Shown: piece by piece, positions 1-12,600 of the stretch
How positions within the stretch are numbered: position 1 is the stretch's first letter
Layout: every line of letters starts with the position of its first letter
Assembly: GCF_003597395.2 (NCBI RefSeq)
Contig: NC_133778.1
Span: 19,579,538-19,643,537 of the forward strand
Reading direction: 5' to 3'
Origin: Chelonoidis abingdonii
Lineage: Eukaryota > Chordata > Testudines > Testudinidae
DNA length: 64,000 bases
Position numbers and translations under genes: made by a program
Notes under the pieces: generated by a model
The model's database searches: none
Told to the model about the DNA's origin: nothing
What the model saw: the letters and a program-made list of their open reading frames with translations, nothing else

Positions 1-300
1 AAGAAGGAACTGAGGAGCGGGCAGGTCGGCAGGGGTATATATGCGGTGCCGCAACGGCGCCACGCCAGGAGGCGCCTGCCAACCCACCGGGTGTTGCTAG
101 GGGAAAATTCTTCCGACGAACGTGCACGCAGCGCGCGCACACCTACTTGGAATGGATATGAGCAAGCACTTGAAGAAGAATCTGTATTTTTACAATAAAA
201 AAGTTAAAATGAATATCATCTCCTTCTGCACCATTCCACTGAGCAAGCACTAGAAGATTCTCTGTACAGATGTTCTAAGGGTCTGAGCATTTCCTCCCAA
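1..300. repeat. Probable interspersed-repeat fragment (LTR-like) with an internal repeat
   Basis: A GC-rich leader (1-150, with a TATATAT run near 36) is followed by two related segments. GAGCAAGCACTTGAAGAAGA begins near 162 and GAGCAAGCACTAGAAGATTC near 241. The style resembles turtle LTR-derived repeats I recall, but the class cannot be fixed here. 300-584 is ordinary intron without recognisable features. Confidence 0.35.
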
Positions 301-584
301 CCCAAATTGTTCTGCTCTTCATTACTCATTAACGGATGTTGTAAAAGACAAAGTCAACAGTTTTCAATCACTGCTATCTGCCATATCAGGAATTGTAACA
401 AGTTCCACAGACATGTGGTAAAGGGTGTGTGTGTGGGGAAAATGAGAATGCTCACTTCTTGGTGTGTTCAAATAAGGGAAGATAATGGCAAGATCTCTAA
501 AAATCAGGGAGGATATCTGTACTTCCATAATGCATGTAACAAAAACAAAAATTGAACACAAGTAAGATATCAATATGCTCCTAC

Positions 585-660
585 CCTCTGTAGATGGTGA
601 GGCAAATGTAACAGTCACTGTTTCTGTGAGAACATTCCCACCGTCTGTGGTCCACTGGAG
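585..660 (-). CDS. CARF: CARF coding exon 11 (residues 508-533), last one inside the window
   Basis: Acceptor TTTCAG before 660, donor GTAGGA at 584. It codes [20 protein letters not shown] then SPSTEG. Human continues with LQWTTDSGN and MTVTFAEG. It exits in phase 1. No further CARF exon is evident in 1-584. Confidence 0.9.
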
Positions 661-3600
661 CTGAAAGGAAAAAGATCTCAGTTCTCAGAAATGGGACAGG
701 TGCTGAGCAGGATTCCCTACAATACTGGTACAGACTCAAAACTACAGTGAAAATCAGTGTCAAAACATCTTATTTGTATAGTGAGTGCCTTCTGAATTTT
801 TGGGTTATTTCTTAAAACTCAAAGGTGAAGGACTGCGCTTTTAAAAGGATTCTAAACCACTTTCTGTCTGGTATGCTAAATCCTCCTTAGAATGGGAGTA
901 GACTTTAAAACTGAAAATAGATATATTTTAAACACAAACTATTTGCAAATAATTTTCTCTATCATTTACAGACTGGAACGTGAACTCAAGGTTCTGCATG
1001 TATCCTGCAAAAAGCAGACAACATCAGAAACTCCTAAGAAGGGTAAAGGAATTCTGTGCCCTGCCCTGCCTCCGGTGGGGATCACCAGCTATCACAGGAG
1101 AACCAGTCTTGGCAGATATTAAAAAAAACAAACAAACTTTTCAGCTTTTGTGTAAAGTACATTTATGAATTAAGCTCTTAAATACAGCATGTTTTTACCT
1201 ATTTTTTTAAACTAAACATTTCAATTCACCTTGAAACGCTATGAAATTAAAGTGCCACCAGATCAGTGATACACAATCTGAGGCTCTTGAAACCTCTCTT
1301 AGCCCTCCATGCGTTGGCTTGGAGTGAGGCATCACCCGGTGGCTGTCTGGGCCTCAGTCAGCCAAAGACCCAGTGGGAGTCACCAAATCTTGATATCACT
1401 TTTTCTACAACATACCAAAATAAATAAATAAATAAATAACCCATCCATCCATTCCTCATAATCGATAGTTCTCTCTCACCTGGACTGTTGCAATCTCATC
1501 CTTTCGTCTCCCCACCTCGCTCCCATTTAGTCCATTCCAAATGCTAACCTGTGTCAATATAACATCCTCACCAACCCAGGTCTTTCAGTCCATGCCACTT
1601 TTCTATGTCTCTCAAAGTGTTTTTGTCTGATCTTTGGTTCTTTAATCTTAACCTTTAGGCTAAATATTAAACATGCATCCAATTTATGGACCAAATGCAT
1701 TTGGGGGTGGTGGAGGCGGGCCTGTTTATCGCAGCAGCCTATATCAAGCAGCATAAAATCTTGTCCACTGAACACTCTGGCAGAGCTGAGTTTGCCAGTT
1801 CCTTGGCAATTCCTTCATAGCTAATAAAAAATCCTGTCTTACAATTGGAGAAATCCTTGTCAATGCCTGCCCAAAATTACTCCGTATGAGAAGAAAATTA
1901 AGGGGCAACATACACTGGGGTACTGCGCACTTATAAAGATTTATATTTTGTATTTACTGTTAGACACATTTACTACATAGTAGAATAATAACATTTAGCA
2001 TTAATATAGCATTACACACATTCAAAACATTGTACAGACATTAACTAGACCACTTGAGGTAGACAGGTAAGTTTCATCCCCATTTTACAGATAGAGAAAG
2101 TGAGAGAGATTTGTGAAATGACTTCCCCAAGGCAACACAGTAGTAGAGCCAGGATTGAAACTCAGGACCTTAGAACACTGTGCTCATTTCTTCAACCACA
2201 CTGCCGTAAACTCCTGTTCTCATTATATACCTCAGTACTGCATAAAGTATCAACTGTTAGCAACATTTCATTGATAATATATGCTTTAAAAGGCCTACAT
2301 TTAATCTATCCTTACTCAGTCAAAATTTCCTTTGAAAATTTAACTAGTGGGAATAAAAAGTCAGTGGGAGCTTTGGCTGAATAAGGGCCAAGTAGTAAAA
2401 TTTATGTAAAATCTGCAGGATTCATCTCAGAGATTCAGAAAGAAAGAAGGAGAAGAAAGCATGAAGCTCCAATAATACCGTTGCTGGGATGCTTTCTGAG
2501 TTATACACCATCTCCCCGTTTCCCAGGGACTTCTGCACCTCATGGATGTGGTTCTTGATGTCATTCACAGTTGGGAAGAAGGACAAGTTATGCCTCTCTG
2601 GTACTTCCTCAGGCTTGAATAATTCTCGCTCCACAAACTTTCTGTCAAGTAGTGGAAAGGGGAGGGGGGGAAAAGGGTGTTGTCAAAAGTTAAAGCACAC
2701 TTACAATATTAGGAGATGTTTCTCCTTCTGCAGCCACCTCTGTCTCTGCCCTCAAAAATGTTCCAAACATGTTAAAAATTACAAGACAAGAACAAGTTAG
2801 TAGATCTCTCTATCTGGTTCTTCTCCTCAGGTATCCTGGAAATTTTACAGAGTTAACTCAATAAAATGTACATTTCCAACACTAAGAAGAAAAGCAGCCC
2901 TAGATGGTGAGGCAGTGCGAGGAGCTAAAATACTAGGTAGTTACATCTAAGGTAAAGCCCAATTAAAAAAAAAACTGAGATGCTAATAGATTCATAGACT
3001 CTAGGACTAGAAGGGACCTCGAGAGGTCATCGAGTCCAGTTCCCTGCCCTCATGGCAGGACCAATACTGACTAGACCATCCCTGATAGACATTTATCTAA
3101 CCTACTCTTAAATATCTCCAGAGATGGAGATTCCACAACCTCCCTAGGCAATTTATTCCAGTGTTTAACTACCCGGCATTAGGAAACTTTTTCTAATGTA
3201 CACCTAATCTCCTTGCTGTAGCTTAGGGCCGAGTTGCTTCTGTGTTCTTATTAGAGTAGGTGAACAGTTTTCTCCTCCTCTTCATGACACCCTTTTAGAA
3301 CCTGAAAACTGCTATTATGGTCCTCTCGTCTTCTCTTTAAACTAAATAATCATTTCTTTCAGCATTCTCTAGGTATGTTCTCAACATTTAATCTTTTGTT
3401 GTTTCTGGGACCCTTCTCCAATTTATCAGTCTTTCTTGAATGCCGGTACCAGAATGGACGATACTCCATTGAGCTTACAGCGCAGAGTAGAGCGGAAGTG
3501 ATTCTCGTGTTTGTTTTACCACAACCTATTAATGATCCAGATGACGTTGCTTTTTTTTGCACAGTATCCATGTGACTATATTTAGTTGGTCCTTGATCCT

Positions 3601-6600
3601 AGATCTCTTTCTGCCATATCTTCTAGGCAGTCTTTCCCTTCTGTATGTGTGAACTGATTGTTCGCTTCCTAAGTGGACACTTTTGCATTTGTCTTTATTG
3701 ACTGGATCCGTTTACTCAGATCATTTCTCCAATTTGTCCGATCTTTTGAATTTTGACCCTGTCCTTTAAAGCAGTGGCAATCCTGCCCAGTTTGGACGTC
3801 CGCAAACTTATAAGCGTACTTTTCTACAGCAAATCTAGTCGTTATGAGTTTAAACAGAGCTCCCAAACAGACCCCCTGCGGGAACCCTTGTTATACCTCA
3901 GGGATTGGGCCTTAATATACCTCTGATAAGTTATCAGGTTATGACCACCTTCAGTAGCATTATATTGTATTTGCTAGTTTTCGTAAGGATATCATGCGAG
4001 GCGGTATCAAATTGCCTTATAAAGTCTGGTATATCACATCCACGCTTCTCCCTTTCCACAAGACTTGTGTTTTATAAAGAAGCTATCAAGATTGTCGTGA
4101 CACGATTTGTTCTTTACAAATCATGCTGGCTTTTCCTATCACCCTTTTTTACTACCCTTTTCCAGGGGGTTGCAGTGTTTCTTTATTATTGCGTCACATC
4201 TTACTGGACAGAGTTAACTAATTGGATCTTTAGTTTTGGGTTGTTTTTATTCTCTTTTATAGATGGGCATATATTTGCCTTCCAGTCTTTGCAATCTCTC
4301 CGTCTCCCTATGACTTTCCAAAGATATGAGCTAGAAGGGCAGATACCTCTTATTAACGTCCTGTGGATTAGGATGCATTTTCATCAGGCTCTGGGTGACT
4401 TGCAGGCATCTACTATTCTAAGATTTTGTAACTTGCTCTTTTTTTATTTATCGTCTAAACCTATCCTCCCCATAGCATTCACTATGTTAGAGATTCCTTC
4501 AGATTCTCAGTGAAGACGAAAGTCATTAGCAGTCATTCTGCCATTTCAGTTCCTGTTACTGTTTCTTTCCTTCCTCACTAGAATGGCTATCCTGTCCTGT
4601 CCTTGGTTCTTTGCTGCTTCTTATTCCCATAGCTAGTGGATGCATCATTTATGCTTTTGCCTGTACTTGCCCTGATTCCTGTGTTGTCTTGCTATATTCA
4701 TCCTTGCTATCTGACTAGTTCCATTTTTTATATGACTCCTTTTATTTTGAGTGGTCATGCATTCTCGTGGTTAAGCCAGGTGGTCTTTGCCACATTTCTA
4801 TCTTTTCCTACCCATCGGAATAAGCTTGCTTTTGGGCCTTAATAGCGTCCTTTGAAAACTGCCAATTCCTCGTTGTTTTTCTGAGTCTTGATTCCCACGG
4901 GACCTTACCTATTAGCTCTCTGAGCTTACCAAAATCCGCCTTCCTGAAATCCATTGTCTCTATTTTCCTGTACTCCCTTCTACCCTTCCTTAGAATTGCA
5001 AACTCTATGATTTCATGATCACTTTCACCCAAGCTTCCTTCCTAATGCCATATGTGGGGATAAATTCAGCTAATGTTATATGTGGGGATAGATTTGTGAA
5101 AGCATCAGCATTGCCACATAGCTTCAAGTCAGATTAACTGAATGTATAGTTGATAAAGTGCTATGGAAAGAAGGCAGTATAGTTAGAGTAGATTATGCTA
5201 TACCTTAGTTGTTTCCTCACTGCATAGACTTGTTCTATTCCCTGAGACACCAGTTCTCGGATTTTATCTGCTACCTGTGGGTGAAGACGGGAGGGCAAAG
5301 TACAGTTCTCATCTCTCACTGCATCCTCCTCTTCCTCAGGAGATGCTGTAGGGAAAGCGGATGGTGAAGGAGGGAGGCAGGTCTCCATTTCGTGATACTG
5401 GTGGGCCTGCTGGGTGGGTAACTGCACATACCATCTGATGAGAAGGAGCGTTTCCAGGTACAATTCCAAAGCAAAGACAGTAAAACAAAATCATTTATTT
5501 AAATCTTTACCCAGGAAGGGAACAATGCTATTGAATGAAGACCCTCTAATCAGACCATCAACAAGACTTGTATATATATACACAACTAACAGCATTCATT
5601 ACTAGCACACCCCCACATAGAACAGTGACTATGTCTGCCTTGTACTGCAAACACATAGTTAAAGTAACAACCAGTTTTTACATATTTTGAGTACAAAGCT
5701 AAAACAGAACACTCCCAGAGATTACTCTTTTCTTTCAAGAAGCTTTAAATCTGTGCCCCAAAGCTTTCATAAAAGAGTATAATACTGCAGTACAGGATTT
5801 TTGGCTTGAGATCTGAAGGGAATATTCATCGAGCCACCCCTCTCACTGAATCTCTGCACTGTATCATCCTTACAGCTAAGCACTAGATAGGATGCCTTTC
5901 ATGTCAGAGATCCTCTTAATTGACAAAAAAGGTGGCTATTTAATTAGATAAGGTACTTGTCCTCTTCCACTCCCCCAGCTCCACATACTGCTCTGTAGCA
6001 CTCCCCAATCCTGATGGCCCAGTGACGGAGAGAATCAACAAGGAATCAAACACAGCTCTCTCAAATGGCAATGCAGACATGCAGAGGGTGCTGAATCAGT
6101 CTATATGGGAGGCATCTTAATCAATGCTTTGACACCACATGCTTTCTGACCAATATGTAGATGAAATACATAAATACAGTTGCTCTGATGGACATAGCCC
6201 AAAGATGGAGGGTCCATCTATGCTTTTCTTTTTGAAATACTGTGGGACGGATTATGAGTGTGGTATGATCATTAGAGAAAGACTGGACAGCAGCACACTG
6301 TGAGGGTTATGCAACTGACTTGCTTTGTAGCTTTGAGCAAATAATTGAACCTCACTATGCTTCAGTTTCCCAGTCTGAAAATTGAGATTAATAACAATAG
6401 TTAATTACTTTGCAGGGATGCATGAGGCTTAATTGTGACTTGCTTTCAGATCCACAGATGAAAGACATTGCACAGAAACACTGTTATTCCACTTTTTGTT
6501 TTTCTATTTAAAACTTTTAGGTATTGCATGTAAACAAAAAATAATGTTCAGATAATACTAATTTACATTGACAGACAAATATTCAGATTCACTCAGTTTT

Positions 6601-9600
6601 GCCTAAGCATTACAAGCAAATATGGGGCTTAATTCATCTCTGCAAGCAGACGGAGGATTAAGCACTCCCTTCAGCCCATGGAAAGAGCTGCACCTAAGAG
6701 CGAATTCATCTCTTTGAAAGGGTAGACAGTGGTACTGCTGCTGCCCTTCGCCAAAGGGAATTACTTTCATTTGCAGTTAGCGCTTCAACAGGACTATACA
6801 GAGAGAATCTGCCAAGGAGATGTGCCGATTCAGCACATCTCTTGGGTTCTCTAGCCTTGCTTTCTCCCTGGAAAATACCAGTCTGTTCCAGGTCCCCTAA
6901 TGGAGCATAACTTTATAAAACATCCTCACCCTACGACCCTTCCTAGGCAGACATTTTGCCATTGCATGACTGCAGCCTGGATTTTGCTGGCAAGGTGAAT
7001 CAAATGCAGAAGATCAAACCCTTTAGGTAGATCCCAGCTACACTTATCCATTAATGAGCCTTCTATGTTCACAGTATATAGGTTTTAATATGGTTCTTGA
7101 AACTGACATTATCTTCACCAAAAATTATTAATGTCCTCTTCCCTCCCCCCACTATGGTCATATGCAAATAAAGTAAATGGGTCCAGTACTGCAACCCTTT
7201 ACTCGTGTATAATCCCACTGATGTCAATAGGTCTACGTAAATATGTTCTACCACATGAATAAGGGTTTGTAGGGGGGAAACCCTTCTTTTAGTCTCTCAG
7301 TCAGGCTGTTCACAGAAGCCACACCTAGGATTTGTCTATTCACAGACATTTTGCCATTGGATGACTGCAGCCTGGATTTTGTTGGCAGAGGTGAATCAAA
7401 TGCAGAAGATCAAACCCTTTAGGTAGATCCCAGCTACACTTATCCATTAATGAGCCTTCTATGTTTGTAGGGGGGAAACCCTTCTTTTAGTCTCTCAGTC
7501 AGGCTGTTCACAGAAGCCACACCTAGGATTTGTCTATTCACATTTTAAAAATTCTAGCCCAGATCCCTGGCTGTAAATCAGCAATGTTCAGCACAATTCA
7601 GCTTGGGGGTGGGTAGTGGGGAGGGAGTGTGTGTATGTGTGCACAAAGATGGTTTTAAGTCACCAGTGTGCTCCTCTGATCTTGGGGCTACTCTGGTCCC
7701 CTGGCATAAGGAACAGTAACTGATTTGAGGCTCTGCTATCTCGTGCTGGCTGCCAACAGCCCCAAGGATAAAGGACTGCTCTGACCACACCCTCCCTCTT
7801 TCCCAGTCATGCTCTCTGACAGCCACAGGAAGGCAGGTTGTGAAGGAGAAGCCATTACACCAATGTACAGCATCTAAAGATCCTCCCATACTGTGAGTGA
7901 TCCTCCAATTGTCAGTTGCCTTTGGGGCACAAAGCCATCCAGGTTGGGAGAGGTCTGGCTCATTGTTGGTAATACCCACAATCCTATAACTGCTTTTGTC
8001 TGTATTCTGAAGCGTATTTTACATAACTCCCACAGTACAGTATGTTACACATTTACAAAACACTTAGGAGTTCCCTTGTGAATGGTTTTCTACCTTTTAC
8101 AAGAGATTTTAATGAAGCCCCTTTTAAAAATAGCTAAAGAACTGATTTTCCTCCATCCTCCTGGCCTCCCAATTTGTCCAGATAAGAAACTAGTAGAAAT
8201 TTCACCTGAGGACCCCTCCAGCATCTATCAAGTTCTTCTTCAGCATGTTGAAAGCTTTCTCTTGCTCCATTCTTATGATTTTCTTGTCAATTTTGGGGTC
8301 AGTGGGAACTCTATAATCAGGAAACTTTTGAACCTTTTTAATATAGATCCTTCCAAGAAAAAACAAAACAAAAAGAAAAAAAGAAAAATCCACTTCATTA
8401 TACTTCTCCCTCAGGGGAAGGTAGAAACATCGACTATTTTATTTCAGATTATTTTTATTGTAAAGAAACTGCAGGAAACTCAAGCAAAGAGGTTCAAAAG
8501 GTGGAGAAGCCCCAGAAGTACTCTAAAGGATTGGTCAGTAAGGTAAGAAGCGAACTAGAAGAGTGCAGAGCCATTCCTGAAACCCAGGAAGTTGACGGCA
8601 GAAAGCTCAAGGGGGGGATGAGAATAGAGAAGATGCCACTGGAGTTGGATAGGAAGAGGTCTTTGGTGAATGGCAAAAGCTATACATTCCCTGATAAACT
8701 GAACTCCAAAATAACAGATTTAGGAGACCTCTCAGATTCTACCCACATCCACTTTCACAGAAAAGTATCCTTCTTCTCTCTAAATGAGCATTAACTCCTA
8801 CTTGTATAGGAGACAAAGTAAAATATATTTATAAATCTATGTCACAACACAGTAACCAGTTACGTTTCTTGAGATGCAAGCTCTTTTATATCAGTTACCA
8901 GCTTCTCCAAACCAAAGCCTTGCCATTTCAGCTTTGTAGCTAATGCTTACCGTGCTGGACAAGTGGCTTTGTACAGCTGGCAGGAGGCATTTTCTGGCTC
9001 GCCAGTTTTTTTGGGCTGGAAACCTTTCCTCCTGGGCCCATACTGGCACTCCATCACAATGGCTCTGCTTCCTGCGGACAGAAAGCAACTGGCTCTGTTA
9101 TTAATTCAAACATCCAACTGTTCCAGCCAGCAGACTACAACAAAAAAAAAAAGATTTCTGAGAGAAGAGTGATTTGAAGCACTTATTTTCATTCTCTTCT
9201 TGGAAGAACACATGTTCAGGATTGTGGGTACCTGAGTTACAGAGTGGCTGCTTTTCCCATAATACTACTTATCACTTATGGAACACATCACAGTTTCAAA
9301 GAACTTTCCAAATTACACCTCTATCCCGATAGATAACGTTGTCCTCGGGAGCCAAAAAAATCTTACCGCATTATAGGTGAAACCGAGTTATATTGAACTT
9401 GCTTTGACCCGCAAGAGTGTGCAGCCTGCCCCCCAGAGCACTGTTTTACCACGTTATATCCAAATTTGTGTTATATTGGGTCGCATTATATCGGGGTAGA
9501 GATGTAGCTAATCTTCACAAAAACACCTGTGAGGTAAGTAATTAAATATTATCACAGCCATTTCACAGGGGTAAAAATTGAAACACAAAGTTTTGAAGCC

Positions 9601-12600
9601 AGATTCTGCCACCTTTATTCATGTTTAGCACCAGCACTTTACACAATTAGTAGTCTTATGGCCTATTTATTGAGTAAGTTGCTCGTACTAAATGCAAGTA
9701 GAGGTGACAGAATCTGATTCTAAATTATACAGCAAATCAAAAGCACAGCTGAAATCAGAACTTGGAAGTTCTTTACTTCTCGTGCCATGTTCAGTTCTTT
9801 AGCCTTGCTGCCACTTGATATCTTACAGGTTATTAAGATTTGCAAATCTGATTCCAATTTCTTCTGTTAACCAATATTATATCAACATGGTACCCAATAT
9901 AAATATTACTGTGCAAGAAAGATAGATTTCCACAACATTTGTGAAAACTTCATTAGAGTAATTGTTTTTTTTTATTCAGACATATGGCAAAGAGGAGTGA
10001 AGTAACAGAGATAGCCTGACAGAGCTGGGAAGGGAACCGTTATTTGTTCTGAAGAACATTTAACTTTGTTCCTCAGCACCTACCGTTCATAATCCAAATA
10101 CTTTAGCATCCTGATTTTTAAATATCGTTTCCTAGCTTTGAATAACAGATGCATTTATTGTGTCACACTGCTGAAATATGAGCTGATTCTAAATGATGAT
10201 CAATACTATTTTGCATGGGCATGTGACATTGAAATATCAACGCAAATAGAGATGCTATTCAGAAAAGGAACCAGATGATATAGTGGACTAGTGCACTGAC
10301 TTTTCTTACTGAAAATCTGGGAACAGACATTGGCTTAGGTCACTAACGAAAAAGAATTTGGTAGTTTCAACCTTGTCCTTGCCTGCATGCATGACAAAAA
10401 TAATTTGACCGGACCCTGATTTTACCAAGGTTTCAAGTGTCCAAAATCTTACTAAAATCAGGGTTTGGATAATTCAAACTTTCTGTTTAACAATACAGAA
10501 TGTTGGCCAGCTTCTTCAAAGCTAACTGGGGTCAGCAGAAGCAGGGACTGAAGAACAACTCCACTTATGCAGAGATTAGAAACTCCACAAGAACAGCACT
10601 TCAGACCTGCACAGCTCAGGACCTCTGCAGGTCTGAAACTCTACTTCCATAGAGCATCAGTAAGTGTGACACCAGGGCAACATAACTGATCTTCAATTAA
10701 TTAAGAAGTCAAGTTAACTGGAGTTTGGTGAATCAGGGTTCCATTTTAACCCGTAGCTTTTGTTCAAAAGAAGTCTAGGATTTTAACAACGGGTGTTCAA
10801 ACTAGAAGTAAAATTCATGAGTAGAATAGTGTGTACAAAGTATATACAGTGCTTCCTTACCTCTCTGTCTGGTCAAAGCAAGCAATATTAAAACCAGGGT
10901 AAATTAATCCACAATATTTTTTAAAACAAAATATTAACTGAGGATGTTTTTACTCTCACTCTCTCTCGGAGAATCATTTGTTAAGCTAATCTCACAAGTT
11001 GCTAAAAAGATCTGGTTTCTCTTGGGGTGGGGAAAAAAAACCCTTGTTTTTCTGGATTTGTCCTTTAATATATTCCTGCTCTACTTCATAGCGGAATGGC
11101 CTTAGCTTTAAAATGGGTGATATTTCACTTTTTCAGTTACTTTCAGCTCAAACAAATGCATCCTGCAGTCAACCATGTATCGTATCCCATAGATTCCATT
11201 TAATCAAGAAGAGAGTTGACCAGTTTCACATCTAAAATTCACACTCACGCTCATACAATACTCACTCTATGACTCAAGAAATATGAAATCACAAACTGGT
11301 AAAGTCTACTTATTTATTTAGAAGATTCAGCTCTCTGGTTAAGTTTTCCGAAAAAATTGTTTAGAGTGATTTTAAATACCTTATAGGTTCCTACTGCCCA
11401 AGGTTTTCAGCAGGATCCCCAGAAACCTTAGTAATGTTGATGGATTAATCCCTTACCACCCTCATGAAAACTTCAATGTCCACACAGAGCAGACAGGACC
11501 CTCATCTTTAAGGCCTCATTCCAAAGATGCTTACGGTAATTAACCTAACTCTAAAGGATGAAGGGATTGAATCACTCACATTGGAATATGAACTTGTGTT
11601 CCAGGGAATCTAAATGTTTCAAACTTGGGCACAGATCACTAAGCCATCCTTTCCCAAGTTTGTGCCTTGATTTTACCAATATCTAGTAACATTCTGCCAG
11701 AATATTAAGGTATAGCTTCATGAGAGCCCTTCTTTCGGCCAACTGACTAGTGATTTTGAAACTCTGAAAATAATTAAAAAAAAAAAAGTTAATTACCTGC
11801 ATTGATAAAAGGGATCCCATCATATGGGACATACTGAGATTTCCACATCAACCGTGTGGCGGGTTTGGCTGGGCTTGGAGACTGGCGTGTCCCCCACACA
11901 CTTTGTGTTTGCTGCTTGTGTAGCGTTAGAACACTCTCTAATTCTGTCTCGCTCACACAATAGCCGCGGTACGAGTCCCCAATTTTCTGCATGGAAAGGA
12001 GGTGAAATAATAGGATTATTCACCAATCTGACTGCTGTTGGTACCCAAGAACATGAATGCAGTCAGGGACTCTGGCATGGTGGCAGGCGAGGAGACTGTC
12101 TGAAATGCTTTGTGCACTGGTTGCATCACAACCAGATTTACCATAGGGTCTAACACAAGATCAGCCTTCAGTGAGTTCATACCACAGGTGTTTGTCAGCA
12201 ATCTGAGATCATAAGTAAAATATTCAATGTCTGAGCATTGGTCCATTATTATAACACAGTTATCTACAGCATAACCCAATTTCTAAAGGTTTTGGAGATA
12301 TCCAAAACCTTCCAAACACAAATACATTTTGGGTAGGTGAGAGAGCAAGGCATGCAATCAGGAGTTGTAACTGATGTTTCGGTAAATGGGGTTATTCTCT
12401 ATTACCAAAAGACAGAACCAAATGAGTTCCTTTATTCTGGACCATTCCCTTCATTTCAGACTTTTCTACTAAAATAAATACTTATTAAATGTGCATTTTA
12501 GAAAATATTTTTGGTAACCTGCTGGTCACATCAAAGAGGAGGAACAAATAATTCAAGCAGAGTTTCTTCCACACACGCCAGTCACAGTCAGTCACTTGCA

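Larger units (their letters stand above)
5435..8205. other. CARF intron 8, with MIR-like SINE and a local duplication
   Basis: Holds a MIR-like SINE (about 6285-6440: AACCTCACTATGCTTCAGTT then ATTGAGATTAATAACAATAG) and a partial direct duplication at 6948-7542, described separately. A GT-rich run lies near 7627-7640. The rest shows nothing recognisable. Confidence 0.6.

Noticed and set aside
3905..4513. 202-codon plus-strand ORF rich in hydrophobic residues
   Set aside because: It is the antisense of a degenerate CR1 reverse-transcriptase region.
7578..7979. 133-codon minus-strand ORF in CARF intron 8
   Set aside because: No splice context, no domain, no similarity to CARF.
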